DNA of 64,000 bases from Methylobacterium sp. FF17 (GCF_025813715.1 NZ_CP107532.1:4046001-4110000); one strand, 5' to 3'; positions 34,150-42,912 are shown, counted from the first letter of the stretch. Program-made: numbers and translations. The notes: generated by a model not told the origin, from the sequence alone.

Positions 34150-35544
34150 CTACTTCGGAAGGGCCGCCTGAAGGCCCGTCTCGAAGATCCAGGCCTGGGT
34201 CCGGTCGAGGGCGCGGATCAGCCTGTCGAACAGCGCGTCGATCTCCGCCGGAGCGATCACCAGGGGCGGGCAGACGGCGATGCGGTCCCCGGCGAGGAAG
34301 CGCACGATCAGTCCCTCCGCCTGCGCGAAGGCGACGCAGCGCGCCGCGACGCCGGCCTTCGGGTCGTATTGCCGCCGCGATGCCTTGTCGGCCACGAGTT
34401 CGATGCCGCCGATGAGGCCGATGCCGCGCGCCTCGCCGACGAGGGGGTGGTCCGCCAGGGCCGACAGGCGCGCCTGGAAGTGCGGTGCCTTCCCGGAGAC
34501 CCCCTCGATGATGCGGTCGCGCTTGTAGATCGCGATGGTCTTCAGGGCGACGGCGCAGGCCACGGGATGACCGGAATAGGTGGTGCCGTGCCCGAAGGTG
34601 CCGAGCTTGGCACTCTGCTGCACCATCAGGCGGTAGAGGGGTTCCTCCACCGAGATACCCCCGAGGGGGAGGTAGCCCGAGGTCAGCGCCTTGGCGAAGG
34701 ACAGGCTGTCGGGCGCCAGGCCCATCGCCTCCGAGCCGAACCAGGTACCCAGCCGTCCGAACCCGCAGATCACCTCGTCGGCGATGAAGCGGACGTCGTG
34801 CCGGGCGAGCACGGCCTGGATCTTGGCGTAGTAGCCGTCGGGCGGCAGGATCGCGCCGCCCGCCCCCAGCACCGGCTCGGCGATGAAGGCCGCCACCGTC
34901 TCGGGGCCCTCGCGCAGGATCACGGCCTCGAGTTCGGCGGCGAGCCGGGTGGTGAAGGCCTCCGCCTCCTCGCCGTCATGGCCGAAGCGGTAATGGTGAG
35001 GGCAGCCCACATGCAGGAAGCCCGGCAGCGGCAGGTCCCAGTCGGCGTGGTTGGCCGGCAGGCCGGTCATCGAGGCCGTGGCCACGGTGACGCCGTGATA
35101 GCCCTTGATGTGCGAGAGGATCTTCTTCTTGAGCGGTCGGCCCAGCGCGTTGTTCATGTACCAGGTCAGCTTGACCTGGGTGTCGTTGGCCTCCGACCCC
35201 GAGGAGGTGAAGAAGATCTTCGAGGTCGGAACCGGCATCAGCTCCTTGAGCGTCTCGGCCAACTCGATCGCCGGGTCGTGGCTGCGCCCCGAGAACAGGT
35301 GCGTGAAGGGCAGGCGGGCCATCTGCTCGCTGGCCGCCTCCACCAGTTCCTCGTTGGAATAGCCGAGCGCCGTGCACCACAGGCCCGCCATGCCCTCGAG
35401 ATAGGGCCGGCCGTCGCTGTCGTAGACCCAGACCCCGTGTCCGCGCTCGATGACCAGGGGTCCGGTCTCGCGAAACGTCTCCAGGTTGGTGTAGGGGTGG
35501 ATCAGGGTTTCGACGTCGCGGGTCGCGAGGTTCGAGAGCATCAT
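34150..35544 (-). CDS. Class III aminotransferase (omega-amino acid or amine:pyruvate type)
   Basis: The 464-residue protein starts at ATG 35544 (MMLSNLATRDVETLIHPYTN), just after an AGG site; an ATG 30 bp upstream is possible. This is a fold-type I PLP enzyme: FFTSSGSEANDTQVKL, FIADEVICGFGRLGTWFG with the cofactor Asp, and SFAKALTSGYLPLGG with the Schiff-base Lys. The closest functional group is the omega-amino acid:pyruvate / putrescine:pyruvate transaminases, which move amino groups from amines or beta-amino acids to pyruvate. Exact substrate not determinable. It stands alone. Confidence 0.88.
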   Translation of the reverse strand: MMLSNLATRDVETLIHPYTNLETFRETGPLVIERGHGVWVYDSDGRPYLEGMAGLWCTALGYSNEELVEAASEQMARLPFTHLFSGRSHDPAIELAETLKELMPVPTSKIFFTSSGSEANDTQVKLTWYMNNALGRPLKKKILSHIKGYHGVTVATASMTGLPANHADWDLPLPGFLHVGCPHHYRFGHDGEEAEAFTTRLAAELEAVILREGPETVAAFIAEPVLGAGGAILPPDGYYAKIQAVLARHDVRFIADEVICGFGRLGTWFGSEAMGLAPDSLSFAKALTSGYLPLGGISVEEPLYRLMVQQSAKLGTFGHGTTYSGHPVACAVALKTIAIYKRDRIIEGVSGKAPHFQARLSALADHPLVGEARGIGLIGGIELVADKASRRQYDPKAGVAARCVAFAQAEGLIVRFLAGDRIAVCPPLVIAPAEIDALFDRLIRALDRTQAWIFETGLQAALPK

Positions 35545-35642
35545 TTTGCCTGACGGTTGTGCGATGGCCGACATGGGTGCGCGACTGTAGCGAGGCGCAC
35601 CCCGTCTAGAAACCCGCTCGACGTCACACCTCGGACCAGACC

Positions 35643-36182
35643 ATGCTCGATCCCGCGACCATCGTGGCCCATCCGGCGCCCGGCCGCAGCTGCGGCAGCT
35701 GCACCCTCTGCTGCAAGGTCTACGACGTGCCGGCGGTGGAATCCGTGGCCGGGCAATGGTGCCGGCACACGAAGCAGGGCCGGGGCTGCGCCATCCACGC
35801 GACCCGGCCCGACCATTGCCGGGCCTTCCACTGCCTCTGGATGACGGAAGCCTGGCTCGGCCCGGACTGGAAACCCGAGCGCGCCAAGATGGTGCTGAGC
35901 CTCGATCCGGTCTCCCGCCACATGAACGTGCAGGTCGATCCGGGCCAGCCGAACGCCTGGCGGCGCGAGCCGTATTACGGGCAGCTGAAGCGCTGGGCCG
36001 TGTCGTCGCTGCCCCAGAAGCGCCATGTCCTGGTCCACCTGAACAAGACGACGACCGTGATCCTGCCGGACCGGGACGTGGCGCTCGGGGTCTTCGAGCC
36101 GGGCGACCGCATGGTGGCCCGCGAGCGCATGACGCCGCAGGGCGTCGTCATCGAGGTCGAGAAGGTCCGCGATGCGGCCTGA
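35643..36182 (+). CDS. YkgJ-family cysteine-cluster protein
   Basis: The 179-residue protein has an N-terminal cluster, CGSCTLCCKVYDVP, followed by WCRHTKQGRGCAIH and RPDHCRAFHC. These eight or so cysteines and histidines are the metal-binding core of the YkgJ/UPF0153 family, thought to bind zinc or an iron-sulfur cluster. The rest is mixed alpha/beta without a known domain. Its last 11 bp overlap the HAD gene downstream, so the two are coupled. Biochemical role unknown. Confidence 0.82.
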   Translation: MLDPATIVAHPAPGRSCGSCTLCCKVYDVPAVESVAGQWCRHTKQGRGCAIHATRPDHCRAFHCLWMTEAWLGPDWKPERAKMVLSLDPVSRHMNVQVDPGQPNAWRREPYYGQLKRWAVSSLPQKRHVLVHLNKTTTVILPDRDVALGVFEPGDRMVARERMTPQGVVIEVEKVRDAA

Positions 36183-36900
36183 GGCCCTCGGGTCCGCCCT
36201 TCGCGGCATCCTGTTCGACAAGGACGGGACGCTCATCGATTTCGACCGCACCTGGGGGCCGGCGGCCCATTCGGTCATGTCCACCCTGGCGGGGGGCGAC
36301 CGGGGCCGCCTGGAGGCCCTGATGCGGGTGAGCCACTACGTCGAGGCCGAGTGGCGCTTCGCCCCCACCTCGCCCCTCATCGCCGGGTCCTCGGCGGGCT
36401 ACGGCCCGCTCTGGGCCGAGGTGCTGGGGCGTCCGGCCGGACCCGAGCTCTATGCCGAGATGGACCGGCTGTTCCGCGCGGCCGGCCTCGCGTCGCTGAC
36501 ACCGATCGGCGTCCCGGCCGACCTCGGCGCGACCCTGGCCGCGCGCGGCTACGCCCTCGGCATCGCCACCAACGATGCGGAGGCCTCGGCACGGGCCCAG
36601 TGCGCGGCCCTGGGCCTCGCCCCGCACCTGTCCTTCGTGGCGGGCTACGATTCGGGCCATGGCGCCAAGCCCGCGCCCGGCATGGTCGCGGCCTTCGCCG
36701 CCCATCTCGGCGTGCCCCCGGGCCGGATCGCGATGGTCGGGGATTCACCCTACGACCTCGTCGCCGCCCGTGCGGCCGGGGCGGTCTCGATCGCGGTGCT
36801 CAGCGGCCCGCTCGGTCCGGCGGCCCGCGCCGAGATGGCGCCCCTGGCCGACCATATCCTCGATTCGGTGGCGGACCTGCCGGCCCTGCTCGGATCCTAG
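36172..36900 (+). CDS. HAD-superfamily hydrolase, phosphoglycolate phosphatase-like
   Basis: This is a 242-residue HAD enzyme. Motif I is ILFDKDGTLIDFDRTWG, motif II LGIATNDAEAS, motif III GAKPAPGMV, and motif IV MVGDSPYDLVAARAAG. A helical cap domain lies at about 25-95. The Lys after the first Asp (DKDGT) is seen in many phosphatases of this branch. It overlaps the YkgJ-like gene by 11 bp at its start. At its end its TAG shares two bases with the stop codon of the convergent MarR gene, leaving no room for a terminator between them. Confidence 0.87.
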   Translation: MRPEALGSALRGILFDKDGTLIDFDRTWGPAAHSVMSTLAGGDRGRLEALMRVSHYVEAEWRFAPTSPLIAGSSAGYGPLWAEVLGRPAGPELYAEMDRLFRAAGLASLTPIGVPADLGATLAARGYALGIATNDAEASARAQCAALGLAPHLSFVAGYDSGHGAKPAPGMVAAFAAHLGVPPGRIAMVGDSPYDLVAARAAGAVSIAVLSGPLGPAARAEMAPLADHILDSVADLPALLGS

Positions 36901-37379
36901 CCCCCGGCCTCCGGGACGGGCTGCGTGCGGGCAAGCTCGCGCCATTTCAGGACCAGCCGCTCGAAATCCGCGATGTCGGCGGCCGGCAATTGCCCGAGGG
37001 TGCGGGCCACGTAGGCCTTCTGCGCCGCGATCCCGCGCGTCGCGAGGTCGGAACCGCCTTGCGTGAGGTGGAGGGCATGCGAGCGCCGGTCACCGGGGAT
37101 GGGGCGCCGCTCGACCAGCCCCGCCTCCACGAGGCGGTCGATCAGCCCCGAGACGTTGCCCTTGGTCACGTAGAGCCGCGCCGCCAGATCCTGCTGCGTC
37201 ATGCCTTCGCGCTCGGTGAGGGTGGAGAGCGCATCGAATTGCGGGATGGACAGGCCGAGGCCGCGCAGTTCGCCGGCCATCGCCGCCGTGACCCGGCGGT
37301 TGAGGCGGATGAAGCGGAACCAGACCCGCAGCGGATCGGCGGCCTCGGGGGAGGTCTGAGGGGGCGGGGATGCGGGCAT
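36897..37379 (-). CDS. MarR-family transcriptional regulator
   Basis: The 160-residue protein starts at ATG 37379 (MPASPPPQTSPEAADPL). The winged helix-turn-helix is intact: LSIPQFDALSTLTEREGMTQQDLAARLYVTKGNVSGLIDRL and the wing LVERRPIPGDRRSHALHLT. MarR dimers bind palindromes and release DNA on binding phenolic or oxidising ligands. It is divergent from the flavin monooxygenase gene, the usual arrangement for a repressor and its target. A 10-bp palindrome, CCCGTACGGG (37486-37495), lies in the shared 185-bp region and is a candidate operator. Regulation of the neighbour is inferred. Confidence 0.9.
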   Translation of the reverse strand: MPASPPPQTSPEAADPLRVWFRFIRLNRRVTAAMAGELRGLGLSIPQFDALSTLTEREGMTQQDLAARLYVTKGNVSGLIDRLVEAGLVERRPIPGDRRSHALHLTQGGSDLATRGIAAQKAYVARTLGQLPAADIADFERLVLKWRELARTQPVPEAGG

Positions 37380-37564
37380 CGTCGCGTGGCTATAGCAGAC
37401 CGGCGCCCACACCCGGAAGCGCGGGCGATAGGGGTATGCGTGGGACGGCGGCTGCTCGTCCCCCGGACAGGGCCCGCATCGCCGTCCCGTACGGGGAGGG
37501 GGGCGGGAATTGCCTCATCGGATAGAAGTCTCCCGACGCAACGGGACTGAGGACGCGAGATCCC

Positions 37565-38707
37565 ATGGACGCAACACGGGCCGACCGGGTTCTGATCGCT
37601 GGCGGCGGTATCGCCGGGCTCGCCGTGAGACGGGCGCTGCGGCAGCGCGGCGTCGCCTCGCTCACCCTGGAACGACGCGGGGATCCGGCCGATGCGGGGC
37701 TCGCCATCAACCTGCCGGGCAATGCGGTCCGGGCCCTGGCGCAACTCGGCCTGGCGGAGGGGCTCCGGGCGGTGGGCTCGCCCGTTCGCCGGCGCGAGTA
37801 CCGCACGCAGAGCGGGCGCCTGCTCTTCGCCGTCGACGAGGATGCGTTCTGGGGCGCGGGGGCACGGCCGCATTGCCTGCGTCGCGGCGACCTCCTGCGG
37901 CTCCTCGGCCAGGGCCTGCCGCCGGGCGACCTCCTGCAGGGTCGCGCGGTCGCCGCCATCGACCGGACGCCGCAGGGCGTGGCCGTCACCCTCGCGGATG
38001 GCACCGTCGAGGCCGGCGGCCTACTCGTCGGGGCGGACGGGGTACACTCGGCGGTCCGGCGCGGCGTGTGCGGCGCGCAGGCGCCCGGTGCCGCGATGCT
38101 GGCTCCGGCAAGCTGGCGCTTCATGGCGCCGAACCCGGGCCTCGAGGCCCGGACGCTCTGGGCCGGAGCCGGCGGATTGTTCCTGCTCATCCCGGTGGAC
38201 CGGGGCGAGGCCTACGGCTGGGTCTCGGTCAGCGGCGGGGGCGATCCCGATCTCGCCGCCTCGCGCGCCGTCTTCGACCCGTTCCCGCGCCTCGTCCGGG
38301 AGACGCTCGCCTGGGTCCTGTCCCGGCCGGGCACGGTCCATCATGCGCCCCTGGAGGAGGTTCGGATCCCGAGCTGGAACCGGGGCCGCGTCCTCCTCGC
38401 GGGCGACGCCGCGCACGCGACGGCACCGGTCTGGGCGCAGGGCGCCGCCCTCGCCCTCGAGGACGCGCTCGTGCTCGCCGACCTGTTGGCGGAGCGGGGC
38501 GACTGGGACGCGGTCGGCGCGCGCTACGAGGCGCTCCGCCGGCCCCGCGTGGACCATGTCCAGGCCATGACCGACCGCCTGTCGCGCACGGCCCGGATGC
38601 CCGACTGGGCCCGGAACCTCCTGCTCCCCCTCATCGGTCCGCGCAGCTATCGCGCCACCTACGCGCCGCTACGCGTCCCGGTCTCGTCCCCGTCGGCGGC
38701 GGGTTGA
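37565..38707 (+). CDS. FAD-dependent aromatic-type monooxygenase
   Basis: This 380-residue class A flavoprotein monooxygenase has an N-terminal dinucleotide site VLIAGGGIAGLAVRRAL, a DG motif LLVGADGVHSAVRR, and a GD motif GRVLLAGDAAHATAPVWAQGA in which the usual Pro-x-x-GQG is altered to PVWAQGA. Such enzymes hydroxylate or epoxidise aromatic or polyketide substrates with NAD(P)H. The divergent MarR gene suggests induction by an aromatic or xenobiotic compound. Substrate unknown. Confidence 0.85.
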   Translation: MDATRADRVLIAGGGIAGLAVRRALRQRGVASLTLERRGDPADAGLAINLPGNAVRALAQLGLAEGLRAVGSPVRRREYRTQSGRLLFAVDEDAFWGAGARPHCLRRGDLLRLLGQGLPPGDLLQGRAVAAIDRTPQGVAVTLADGTVEAGGLLVGADGVHSAVRRGVCGAQAPGAAMLAPASWRFMAPNPGLEARTLWAGAGGLFLLIPVDRGEAYGWVSVSGGGDPDLAASRAVFDPFPRLVRETLAWVLSRPGTVHHAPLEEVRIPSWNRGRVLLAGDAAHATAPVWAQGAALALEDALVLADLLAERGDWDAVGARYEALRRPRVDHVQAMTDRLSRTARMPDWARNLLLPLIGPRSYRATYAPLRVPVSSPSAAG

Positions 38708-38737
38708 GGCCGGGCCGAGGGCGGGGCCGAACCCGCG

Positions 38738-39205
38738 TTACAGGAACGCGTGCGTGCGCAGCGCACGGATCGAGGCCGCCGCGCTCCGATGATGGATGAA
38801 GACGCCGCCGGCCTGTTCCCAGAGGGGGCGGTACTTGTCGCGATCATCCACCAGGGCGTCGCCGGGGCGGCAATGCTCGCGCTTGAGCGCGGCGCTGGTG
38901 GTGATGACCTCGACATCCGGGAAGTGCCGCTGCGCCCAGCGGCGCTTCTGCGGCTCGGCCCAGGCTCCGCGCGGCAGGCCGGTCAGGATGATCGGCCGCA
39001 GGTGCCGCACGGCCTCGTAGAGCTCCACCGCGTCCGGCAGCAGCGGCAGCCCGCCGAAGAAGTCGTCGTGGGCGGCGAGGGCGGACCAGAACCGCTTCAG
39101 GCCGTGGCGCGCCTCGAATGCCTGCGGCGGCATTCCGAAGACCCGCTCCGCGCCGGCGTCGAAATCCGCGAGCACGCCATCACAATCCAGGAACACCGTC
39201 GGCAT
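38738..39205 (-). CDS. HAD-type 5'(3')-nucleotidase-like protein
   Basis: The 155-residue protein starts at ATG 39205 (MPTVFLDCDGVLADFDAGAE). Motif I is DCDGVLADFD, typical of the deoxyribonucleotidase NT5C-like branch; motif II is IILTGLP and the late Asp motif GDALVDDRDKY. These small cap-less HAD proteins dephosphorylate nucleotides or related compounds. The IHHRSAAASIRAL tail is normal for the group. It lies downstream of the 61-aa membrane protein gene on the same strand, separated by a hairpin, and is convergent with the monooxygenase. Confidence 0.82.
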   Translation of the reverse strand: MPTVFLDCDGVLADFDAGAERVFGMPPQAFEARHGLKRFWSALAAHDDFFGGLPLLPDAVELYEAVRHLRPIILTGLPRGAWAEPQKRRWAQRHFPDVEVITTSAALKREHCRPGDALVDDRDKYRPLWEQAGGVFIHHRSAAASIRALRTHAFL

Positions 39206-39287
39206 CGGAACGCCCCGCCCTCTCACGAACCCGGTTCAACGCCTTCGGGAGTGGGGAGTTCGGCTTGGCTCGGGCCCCCTGCCGGAA

Positions 39288-39317
39288 CCGGACGGGGTCT
39301 GCGACGGCCGTCCGGTA
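39288..39317 (-). terminator. Stem-loop after the 61-aa membrane protein gene
   Basis: A 9-bp stem (ACCGGACGG / CCGTCCGGT) with a 12-nt loop starts 3 bp beyond the stop codon on the minus strand. No T-tract. Confidence 0.5.
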
Positions 39318-39320
39318 CGG

Positions 39321-39506
39321 TCACAGGCGCTTCGAGACCACGCCGAGGGCGAGGAGGACGTAGGCGCCCACGAAGAACCAGGTCCTGAACTTCACCACCG
39401 TGGGGCCGATCGTCGGAATGCGCAGCCACAGGCTGGCGACGGCCAACCCGATCACCACGAGGGACACGAGGAAGGTGAGGGTGCGCGGGGGCGACAGGTT
39501 CAGCAT
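39321..39506 (-). CDS. 61-aa membrane protein, unknown
   Basis: The 61-residue protein (start MLNLSPPRTLTFLVSLVVIG) has two hydrophobic helices (about 10-28 and 40-57) separated by IPTIGPTVVKFRTW. The tidy helix-loop-helix pattern, absence of charged residues inside the helices and basic ends (RTL, SKRL) argue for a real inner-membrane protein. It diverges from gapR with about 120 bp between. No function can be given. Confidence 0.65.
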   Translation of the reverse strand: MLNLSPPRTLTFLVSLVVIGLAVASLWLRIPTIGPTVVKFRTWFFVGAYVLLALGVVSKRL

Positions 39507-39629
39507 GCCGCGACCCTGGCGTCGCAGGGTTGAGGAGTCGTGAAGCCCGTTCGCCGGCCCGGTCAGGGTTAACCTCCCGCTTACCGAAACCCGTAAAGGG
39601 TGCGGCGCCGGATTGGCCCAGGAGAGAGC

Positions 39630-39911
39630 ATGCCCGACACGACCGACACCGTTGGAATCGCCGGAGACCGTATCCGCTCGATCATCGAGCGCGTCGAGAA
39701 GGTCGAGGAGGAGATCAAGGAGCTGATGGAAGCCAAGAAGGAGATCTTCCTGGAGGCGAAGGGCGAGGGGCTGGACGTGAAGATCCTCAAGGAGATCCTC
39801 AAGCTGCGCAAACTCGATCAGGACGCGCGCGACGAGCACGAGACGCTGCTCGACGTCTACCTGCGCGCCATGGACGCCCCCACCCCCGCGCCCCTGGCCG
39901 AAGCGGCCTGA
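39630..39911 (+). CDS. gapR: GapR-family (DUF2312) nucleoid-associated protein
   Basis: The 93-residue protein starts at ATG 39630 after GGAGAGA. It is mostly two long helices: RIRSIIERVEKVEEEIKEL, then AKGEGLDVKILKEILKLRKL and the DEHETLLDVYLRAM tail. This is the UPF0335/DUF2312 family; in Caulobacter GapR binds AT-rich, overtwisted DNA ahead of replication and transcription machinery and is needed for normal cell-cycle progression. Length matches the family. Single-gene transcription is likely. Confidence 0.93.
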   Translation: MPDTTDTVGIAGDRIRSIIERVEKVEEEIKELMEAKKEIFLEAKGEGLDVKILKEILKLRKLDQDARDEHETLLDVYLRAMDAPTPAPLAEAA

Positions 39912-40058
39912 GGGTCCGTCGGCGGCGTCGCGCGGATCGACGCGGCCGACACCCCATCCGGGGGGATGCACGGTTCGGGTGGCGCCCGGCGGCGCGGACC
40001 GGTAAAGCTTCGGGGACACGGCCCCAAGCACCTCCCGGACAGCGAATCCCCTCACAGC

Positions 40059-40838
40059 ATGCGTCGTCTGCCCTACGAGGATCCCGTCACCCGTGCCGGC
40101 CCGGTCTCGCGGACCCTGGCGGTCCTGGCCCTGCTCGTCACCCTGTTCGCCCTGCTGCTGGTGCGCGATCCGCGCGCCGAGGCGGGGCCGGCCCTGGCGA
40201 CCCTGGGCGCCGGCCTCGTGCTCGCCGCCGTGGCGGTGTGCGTCGCCCTGATGGCCTTCGTGCGGGTCTGGCGGGAGGGCGCGCGCGGCCTCGGCGCGGC
40301 GCTCGTCGGGCTGTTCCTGGGAAGCCTCATCCTCGCCTACCCGGCCTTCGCGGCCCTGCGCGGCCTCGCGCTCCCGGCCATCGCCGACGTGACCACCGAT
40401 ATCGAGTCCCCGCCGGCCTTCTCGCGCTCGCGCGCCGCCTTCGCGGCCCGTGAGGGCCGCTACCCGCCGGATCCCGGCCCGGCCGCGCGGACGGCCCAGC
40501 GGGCGGCCTATCCGCAGATCGCCCCGCTCACCCTCGACCTCGACGCGGACGAGGCGTTCGAGCTCGCGCGCAAGGCGGCCGTCAACCGGCGCTGGCAGAT
40601 CGTGGAGGCCATCCGTCCCGGCGGGCGCATCGGCAACGGGCGCATCGAAGCGGTGTCGCGGGGGCCGATCCTGAACCTCGCCGACGATGTCACGGTCCGC
40701 GTCCATCCCCGGGCGGACGGCGCCCGCATCGACGTCCGCTCCGCCTCCCGCCTCGGCACCCGCGACCTCGGCAGCAACGCAGACCGCATCCGGGCCTATC
40801 TCGACGAGGTCGCCAACCTCGCCATCGCGATCAAGTGA
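40059..40838 (+). CDS. DUF1499 membrane protein
   Basis: The 259-residue protein starts at ATG 40059. Three membrane helices occupy the first 110 residues (TLAVLALLVTLFALLLV, LATLGAGLVLAAVAVCVAL, AALVGLFLGSLILAYPAFA). The C-terminal soluble part is DUF1499: YPQIAPLTLDLDADEAFELA, RWQIVEAIRPGGRIGNGRIE and DDVTVRVHPRADGARIDVRS ending RIRAYLDEVANL. The function of DUF1499 is unknown. Its stop lies inside the 27-bp tandem triplication that forms the junction with the convergent hydrolase gene. Confidence 0.85.
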   Translation: MRRLPYEDPVTRAGPVSRTLAVLALLVTLFALLLVRDPRAEAGPALATLGAGLVLAAVAVCVALMAFVRVWREGARGLGAALVGLFLGSLILAYPAFAALRGLALPAIADVTTDIESPPAFSRSRAAFAAREGRYPPDPGPAARTAQRAAYPQIAPLTLDLDADEAFELARKAAVNRRWQIVEAIRPGGRIGNGRIEAVSRGPILNLADDVTVRVHPRADGARIDVRSASRLGTRDLGSNADRIRAYLDEVANLAIAIK

Positions 40839-40913
40839 GCGGCCCTCAGGCCGGCGTGCAAGTGAGCGGCCCTCAGGCCGGCGTGCAAGTGAGCGGCCCT
40901 CAGGCCGGCGTGT
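40833..40913. repeat. 27-bp unit repeated three times at a convergent gene junction
   Basis: Copies at 40833-40859, 40860-40886 and 40887-40913 are identical except for the last base of the third. The first copy contains the stop of the DUF1499 gene; the third contains the final codons and stop of the convergent hydrolase. Each unit holds a short GGCC-CTCA-GGCC stem. Confidence 0.95.
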
Positions 40914-41817
40914 AGGTGCTCTCGAGCTGGGGCGGGCCGTCGCTGCGCACCACGCCGCGCTCCACCAGATCCTCCAGGTGCGCGAAGACCGAGAGCGCGG
41001 CCGCTCCCCGCAGGGCCGGGTTCAGGCCCTGGTAGATGGCGTCCACGATGGCGCGGATGTTCCGGTCCCCCGCCTCGATCCGGGCGCGGATCGAGGCCTC
41101 GCGCAGGCGGCGGTGGGTGGCGATCCCGCGCACGAAGCGGCGCGGGTCGCGCACCGGGCCGCCATGGCCCGGCCAATAGACCGTCTCCGACCGGGTCCGC
41201 AGCTTGTCGAGGGAATCCAGGTAGGCGCGCATCGATCCGTCGGGCGGTGCGACGATGCTCGTGGACCAGGCCATGACGTGGTCGCCCGAGAACAGGGCCG
41301 CCTCCTCGCGCAGGGCGAAGGCGAGGTGGTTCATGGTGTGGCCGGGTGTCTCCACGGCCTCGAGGGTCCAGTCCGGCCCCGCGATCGTTTCGCCCTCGTG
41401 CAGCTCCCGGTCCGGTCGGTGCACCCGGTCGGCGCTGGCGTCGAGGTGGGGAAACTCGCCCTCCGCGAGCGCCCGCGCCGCCCGGTGCGGCCCGCAGCCG
41501 AGGATCGGCGCGCCGGTCCGGGCCTGCAGCAGGCGGGCCCCCGGCGAATGATCGCGATGGGTGTGCGTGACGAGGATCGCCAGGATGCGCGCGCCCGCGC
41601 AGGCCGCCACGAGGGCCGCGATGTGATCCGCATTCTCCGGCCCCGGATCGATGACCGCGACCTCTTCGCGTCCGACGATGTAGCTGCAGGTGCCGCTCGC
41701 CGTGAACGGGCCGCCGTTGGGCGCGATCCGCCGCCGGATCCGGGACGAGAGGGCCACGGTCTCGCCGCTGGCGGGAAGCGCCGCGTCGAAGACGGGATCG
41801 GTCTGTCTCTCGCTCAT
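40900..41817 (-). CDS. Metallo-beta-lactamase-fold hydrolase, LACTB2-like
   Basis: The 305-residue protein has zinc ligands in LVTHTHRDHSPGARLL, TPGHTMNHLAF, LFSGDHVMAWSTSIV and YWPGHGGPV. A C-terminal winged-helix segment (ALSVFAHLEDLVERGVVRSDG) after the catalytic domain is the pattern of the LACTB2/CPSF73-related group, reported to include endoribonucleases and thioester hydrolases. It is probably cytoplasmic. The upstream DUF2865 gene is transcribed in the same direction but ends 66 bp beyond its start, so cotranscription is possible. Substrate unknown. Confidence 0.86.
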   Translation of the reverse strand: MSERQTDPVFDAALPASGETVALSSRIRRRIAPNGGPFTASGTCSYIVGREEVAVIDPGPENADHIAALVAACAGARILAILVTHTHRDHSPGARLLQARTGAPILGCGPHRAARALAEGEFPHLDASADRVHRPDRELHEGETIAGPDWTLEAVETPGHTMNHLAFALREEAALFSGDHVMAWSTSIVAPPDGSMRAYLDSLDKLRTRSETVYWPGHGGPVRDPRRFVRGIATHRRLREASIRARIEAGDRNIRAIVDAIYQGLNPALRGAAALSVFAHLEDLVERGVVRSDGPPQLESTYTPA

Positions 41818-41883
41818 GTCAGGCCAGGGTTCGCCACGTCTCGGTTCGCCGGTTCGGGTTCGGTCGCGGGGTCGCGCCGGCCC

Positions 41884-42912
41884 TCAATAGACGAAGGGCG
41901 AAGCCATCACGACCCGCGTCGCACCCGCGCGCACCGGAGCGAAGGCGGGCTCGACCTCGATCGGCGGGGCCGTCGACGGGAAGCCCGTGCCCCCGGCCAC
42001 GCGGATGCGGTTGGCGCGCTCGGCGCTGCGCATCGCCGTGCGGAAGGCGCGGATCTCGGCCTCCCGGCGGATCACGTCGACCTTGGCGTCGATCTCGCGC
42101 CGGGCCCGGCGCGACAGCCCGCGCGCCTCGCGGAAATCCACCAGCGTGATGCCGTCCCGTCCCGGCGTGACGATTCCGGCACCCGTCGCGGTGGCGACCA
42201 CGTCGCCGGCCCGGGCCGTGAGGTCCTGGGCGATCGGCAGCGGGGGCGCGGCGGTGCCGTCCGGCTGGCACGCGCACTGCTCGATGCGCCGGGCCCGGTA
42301 GAGGTTCGCCACCGCGAGGCTGCGATAGGGCTGGCCGTCGAGGCCCACGGCCCGGTCGAGGTCGATCTGCCGGGCCCCGAGGGTGAAGAGGCGCGTCGGT
42401 GCGTTCGGGCAGGCGGCCGCGCAGGCGGCCTCGTGCACGGACAGGTCCGCGCGCGCCGCGAGGCGCCCGAGGGGGAAGAGGTAGCCGTCGCACGTGCGGA
42501 CGCAGACGGTGCGGGCGCCGGGGGAGAGGGCGAGGGAGCGGGCCGGAGCGGCGGGGCGGATCGCGGCGATCGGCGTCGCTTCCCGCTTTGCCTTGGCACG
42601 CCGGGCGGGCCGGACCAGGGCGACGGCAGGCGCCGGACGGGGGCTCTGGCGGACCATTCGCGTCGCCGTGACCCGGCGCGCATCGGGAAGCGAGGCATAA
42701 TGCGCCGGACGGTGCCGCATCGGCATCGCGACGGGCTCCGGCGCCGGGCCTCGGAAGATCGTTTCGAAGAAGTCGAACAGCCCTCCGCGCTCGGAGGCCT
42801 GGACCAGGCTCGTCCCCGCCGTGACGCCGCCGAGCCCCAGCAACACACCCGCCAAGGCCGTCACCGCCATCTGCCTGCGCGTGTTCGCGGGCGCGAGACG
42901 CTGCCAATCCAT
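41884..42912 (-). CDS. DUF2865 secreted protein
   Basis: The protein has 342 residues from ATG 42912 (MDWQRLAPANTRRQMAVT); an ATG 27 bp upstream is an alternative. An N-terminal signal/anchor (MAVTALAGVLLGLGGVTAG) is followed by a low-complexity Arg/Ala/Pro region. The DUF2865 core follows: VCVRTCDGYLFPLGRLAAR, ACAAACPNAPTRLFTLGA and QCACQP, with six or more cysteines likely in periplasmic disulfides. The C-terminus repeats short VEPAF and ATRVVMASPFVY motifs. DUF2865 is typical of Hyphomicrobiales; function unknown. Confidence 0.8.
   Translation of the reverse strand: MDWQRLAPANTRRQMAVTALAGVLLGLGGVTAGTSLVQASERGGLFDFFETIFRGPAPEPVAMPMRHRPAHYASLPDARRVTATRMVRQSPRPAPAVALVRPARRAKAKREATPIAAIRPAAPARSLALSPGARTVCVRTCDGYLFPLGRLAARADLSVHEAACAAACPNAPTRLFTLGARQIDLDRAVGLDGQPYRSLAVANLYRARRIEQCACQPDGTAAPPLPIAQDLTARAGDVVATATGAGIVTPGRDGITLVDFREARGLSRRARREIDAKVDVIRREAEIRAFRTAMRSAERANRIRVAGGTGFPSTAPPIEVEPAFAPVRAGATRVVMASPFVY

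Noticed and set aside
39555..39600. TTAACC and CTTACC near the gapR start as a CtrA site
   Set aside because: The second half-site does not match TTAA at the required spacing, so a CtrA box cannot be claimed.
40833..40913. The three 27-bp copies as a CRISPR array
   Set aside because: The copies are directly adjacent with no spacers and include coding sequence of two genes; no cas genes are present.
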